A DNA stretch of 26,318 bases from an uncultured Olsenella sp. Its GTDB lineage: Bacteria > Actinomycetota > Coriobacteriia > Coriobacteriales > Atopobiaceae. A model generated the notes under the pieces. It saw only the letters and a list, made by a program, of their open reading frames with translations. It was not told the origin of the DNA and did no database searches. Numbering within the stretch: position 1 is the stretch's first letter; every line of letters starts with the position of its first letter. Positions 25,851 to 26,318 of this stretch are shown in pieces. Made by a program: the position numbers and the translations under genes. The stretch spans positions 1-26,318 of the forward strand of contig CAUGFC010000012.1 in NCBI GenBank assembly GCA_959598545.1, written 5' to 3'.

Positions 25851-26141
25851 CTAGCCCACGACCTCGACCTCGACCGCGGTCCCCACGCGCTGCCCGAGGG
25901 CGCGCGCGAGCGTGCGGATGGCCTTGATCGTGCGGCCCTTGCGGCCAATCACCCTTCCGGCGTCCTCCTCGGAGCAGCTCACCTCGATGAGCGCCCCCTC
26001 GTCGCCGTCAGTGACGTCGAGGGAGACGGCGGCCTCGTCGTCGACGAGCCCGCAGACGATGTACTCGACGAGGTCGGCGACGCGGTCCGAGGGGAGCTCC
26101 CGCTCGAGCTCCTCGACAGCGGAACCCTCGATGGCTCCCAT
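25851..26141 (-). CDS. khpA: KH-domain RNA-binding protein KhpA (YlqC family)
   Basis: This is a small single-KH-domain RNA-binding protein. The family forms a heterodimer with KhpB/Jag in several Gram-positive bacteria and affects cell length or division. The KH core with its GxxG loop is clear: EDAGRVIGRKGRTIKAIRTLA (split around GRKG). The upstream part LVEYIVCGLVDDEAAVSLDV gives the first strand and helix. At 96 residues it is slightly longer than the usual 76-80, with a short acidic N-terminal extension. The ATG at 26141 has AGG-type pairing upstream, 8 bases after the rpsP stop. Confidence 0.92.
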   Translation of the reverse strand: MGAIEGSAVEELERELPSDRVADLVEYIVCGLVDDEAAVSLDVTDGDEGALIEVSCSEEDAGRVIGRKGRTIKAIRTLARALGQRVGTAVEVEVVG

Positions 26142-26149
26142 CAGGACAC

Positions 26150-26318
26150 CTACTCGGCGTCCTGAGCAGCCTCGGCCTCGGCCTCAGCGGCAGCCTCGGC
26201 GGCGGCAGCGGCCTTGGCGGCAGCCTTCTTGGAGATCTTCGCCTTCTTCTCGACGACGGGCTGGCCGTTGCGGGCGATGTCGATGAGGTGGGCGACGGCG
26301 TTGGTGGGCTGGGCGCCC
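26150..26318 (-). CDS. rpsP: 30S ribosomal protein S16 (bS16), C-terminal part
   Basis: Only the 3' end is in the window. The visible residues begin GAQPTNAVAHLIDIARNG, the hallmark C-terminal segment of S16, and continue into a low-complexity Lys/Ala then Ala/Glu tail ending at a TAG at 26152-26150. Such alanine-rich tails occur in actinobacterial S16. The start, its promoter and any gene upstream lie beyond 26318. It is the first visible gene of the rpsP-khpA-rimM-trmD operon. Confidence 0.95.
   Translation of the reverse strand, partial: GAQPTNAVAHLIDIARNGQPVVEKKAKISKKAAAKAAAAAEAAAEAEAEAAQDAE

Overview
This window is GC-rich bacterial chromosome, and every gene I can support lies on the minus strand, so transcription runs from high to low coordinates. 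The gene content points to a Coriobacteriia-type actinobacterium, probably Atopobiaceae/Olsenella-like (inference). It combines very GC-rich codon use with two-subunit glycyl-tRNA synthetase (glyQ/glyS), TrmFO, pyruvate phosphate dikinase and the MEP isoprenoid pathway. It is core housekeeping DNA. I see no insertion sequence, prophage, CRISPR array, tRNA or rRNA.

Layout in the direction of transcription (right to left). (1) 26318-20503: rpsP (partial), khpA, rimM, trmD, lepB, glyQ, glyS and a half-length relative of the PPDK regulatory kinase/phosphorylase, nearly all abutting or overlapping and closed by a strong intrinsic terminator at 20451-20479. (2) 20411-15443: ppdK with its own candidate promoter and a terminator, then dgt and a membrane-anchored DUF6273-like protein. 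(3) 15430-14132: a promoter, rplS, a terminator, and rnhB starting right behind that terminator. (4) 13958-8776: yraN, comM, dprA, trmFO and xerC, tightly coupled. (5) 8756-6895: a consensus-like promoter, a roughly 150-nt leader, rpsB and tsf, then a terminator-like hairpin. (6) 6789-69: an extended -10 promoter, then pyrH, frr, uppS, cdsA, dxr, rseP and ispG as one coupled operon.

Blocks 4 to 6 plus rpsP-rimM-trmD and rplS-rnhB follow the order of the Bacillus subtilis rpsP-to-rasP region (dprA, trmFO, xerC ... rpsB, tsf, pyrH, frr, uppS, cdsA, dxr, rasP). A second ancient neighbourhood, glyQ-glyS-PPDK regulator-ppdK-dgt, sits between trmD/lepB and rplS. Functionally the window joins translation and tRNA modification (S16, S2, L19, EF-Ts, RRF, RimM, TrmD, TrmFO, GlyRS), isoprenoid and envelope precursor synthesis (Dxr, IspG, UppS, CdsA), membrane proteolysis (RseP, LepB), DNA processing (XerC, DprA, ComM, RNase HII, YraN, Dgt) and PEP/pyruvate metabolism (PPDK).

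I found no clear new multi-gene system. The most notable signals are: the PPDK regulator reduced to its N-terminal half with no P-loop, next to an intact ppdK; a Cys in place of a phosphate-binding Ser in Dxr; a helix-turn-helix-like insert in the predicted cytoplasmic loop of RseP; and two genes (rnhB, dgt) whose ribosome binding sites lie immediately behind an intrinsic terminator.
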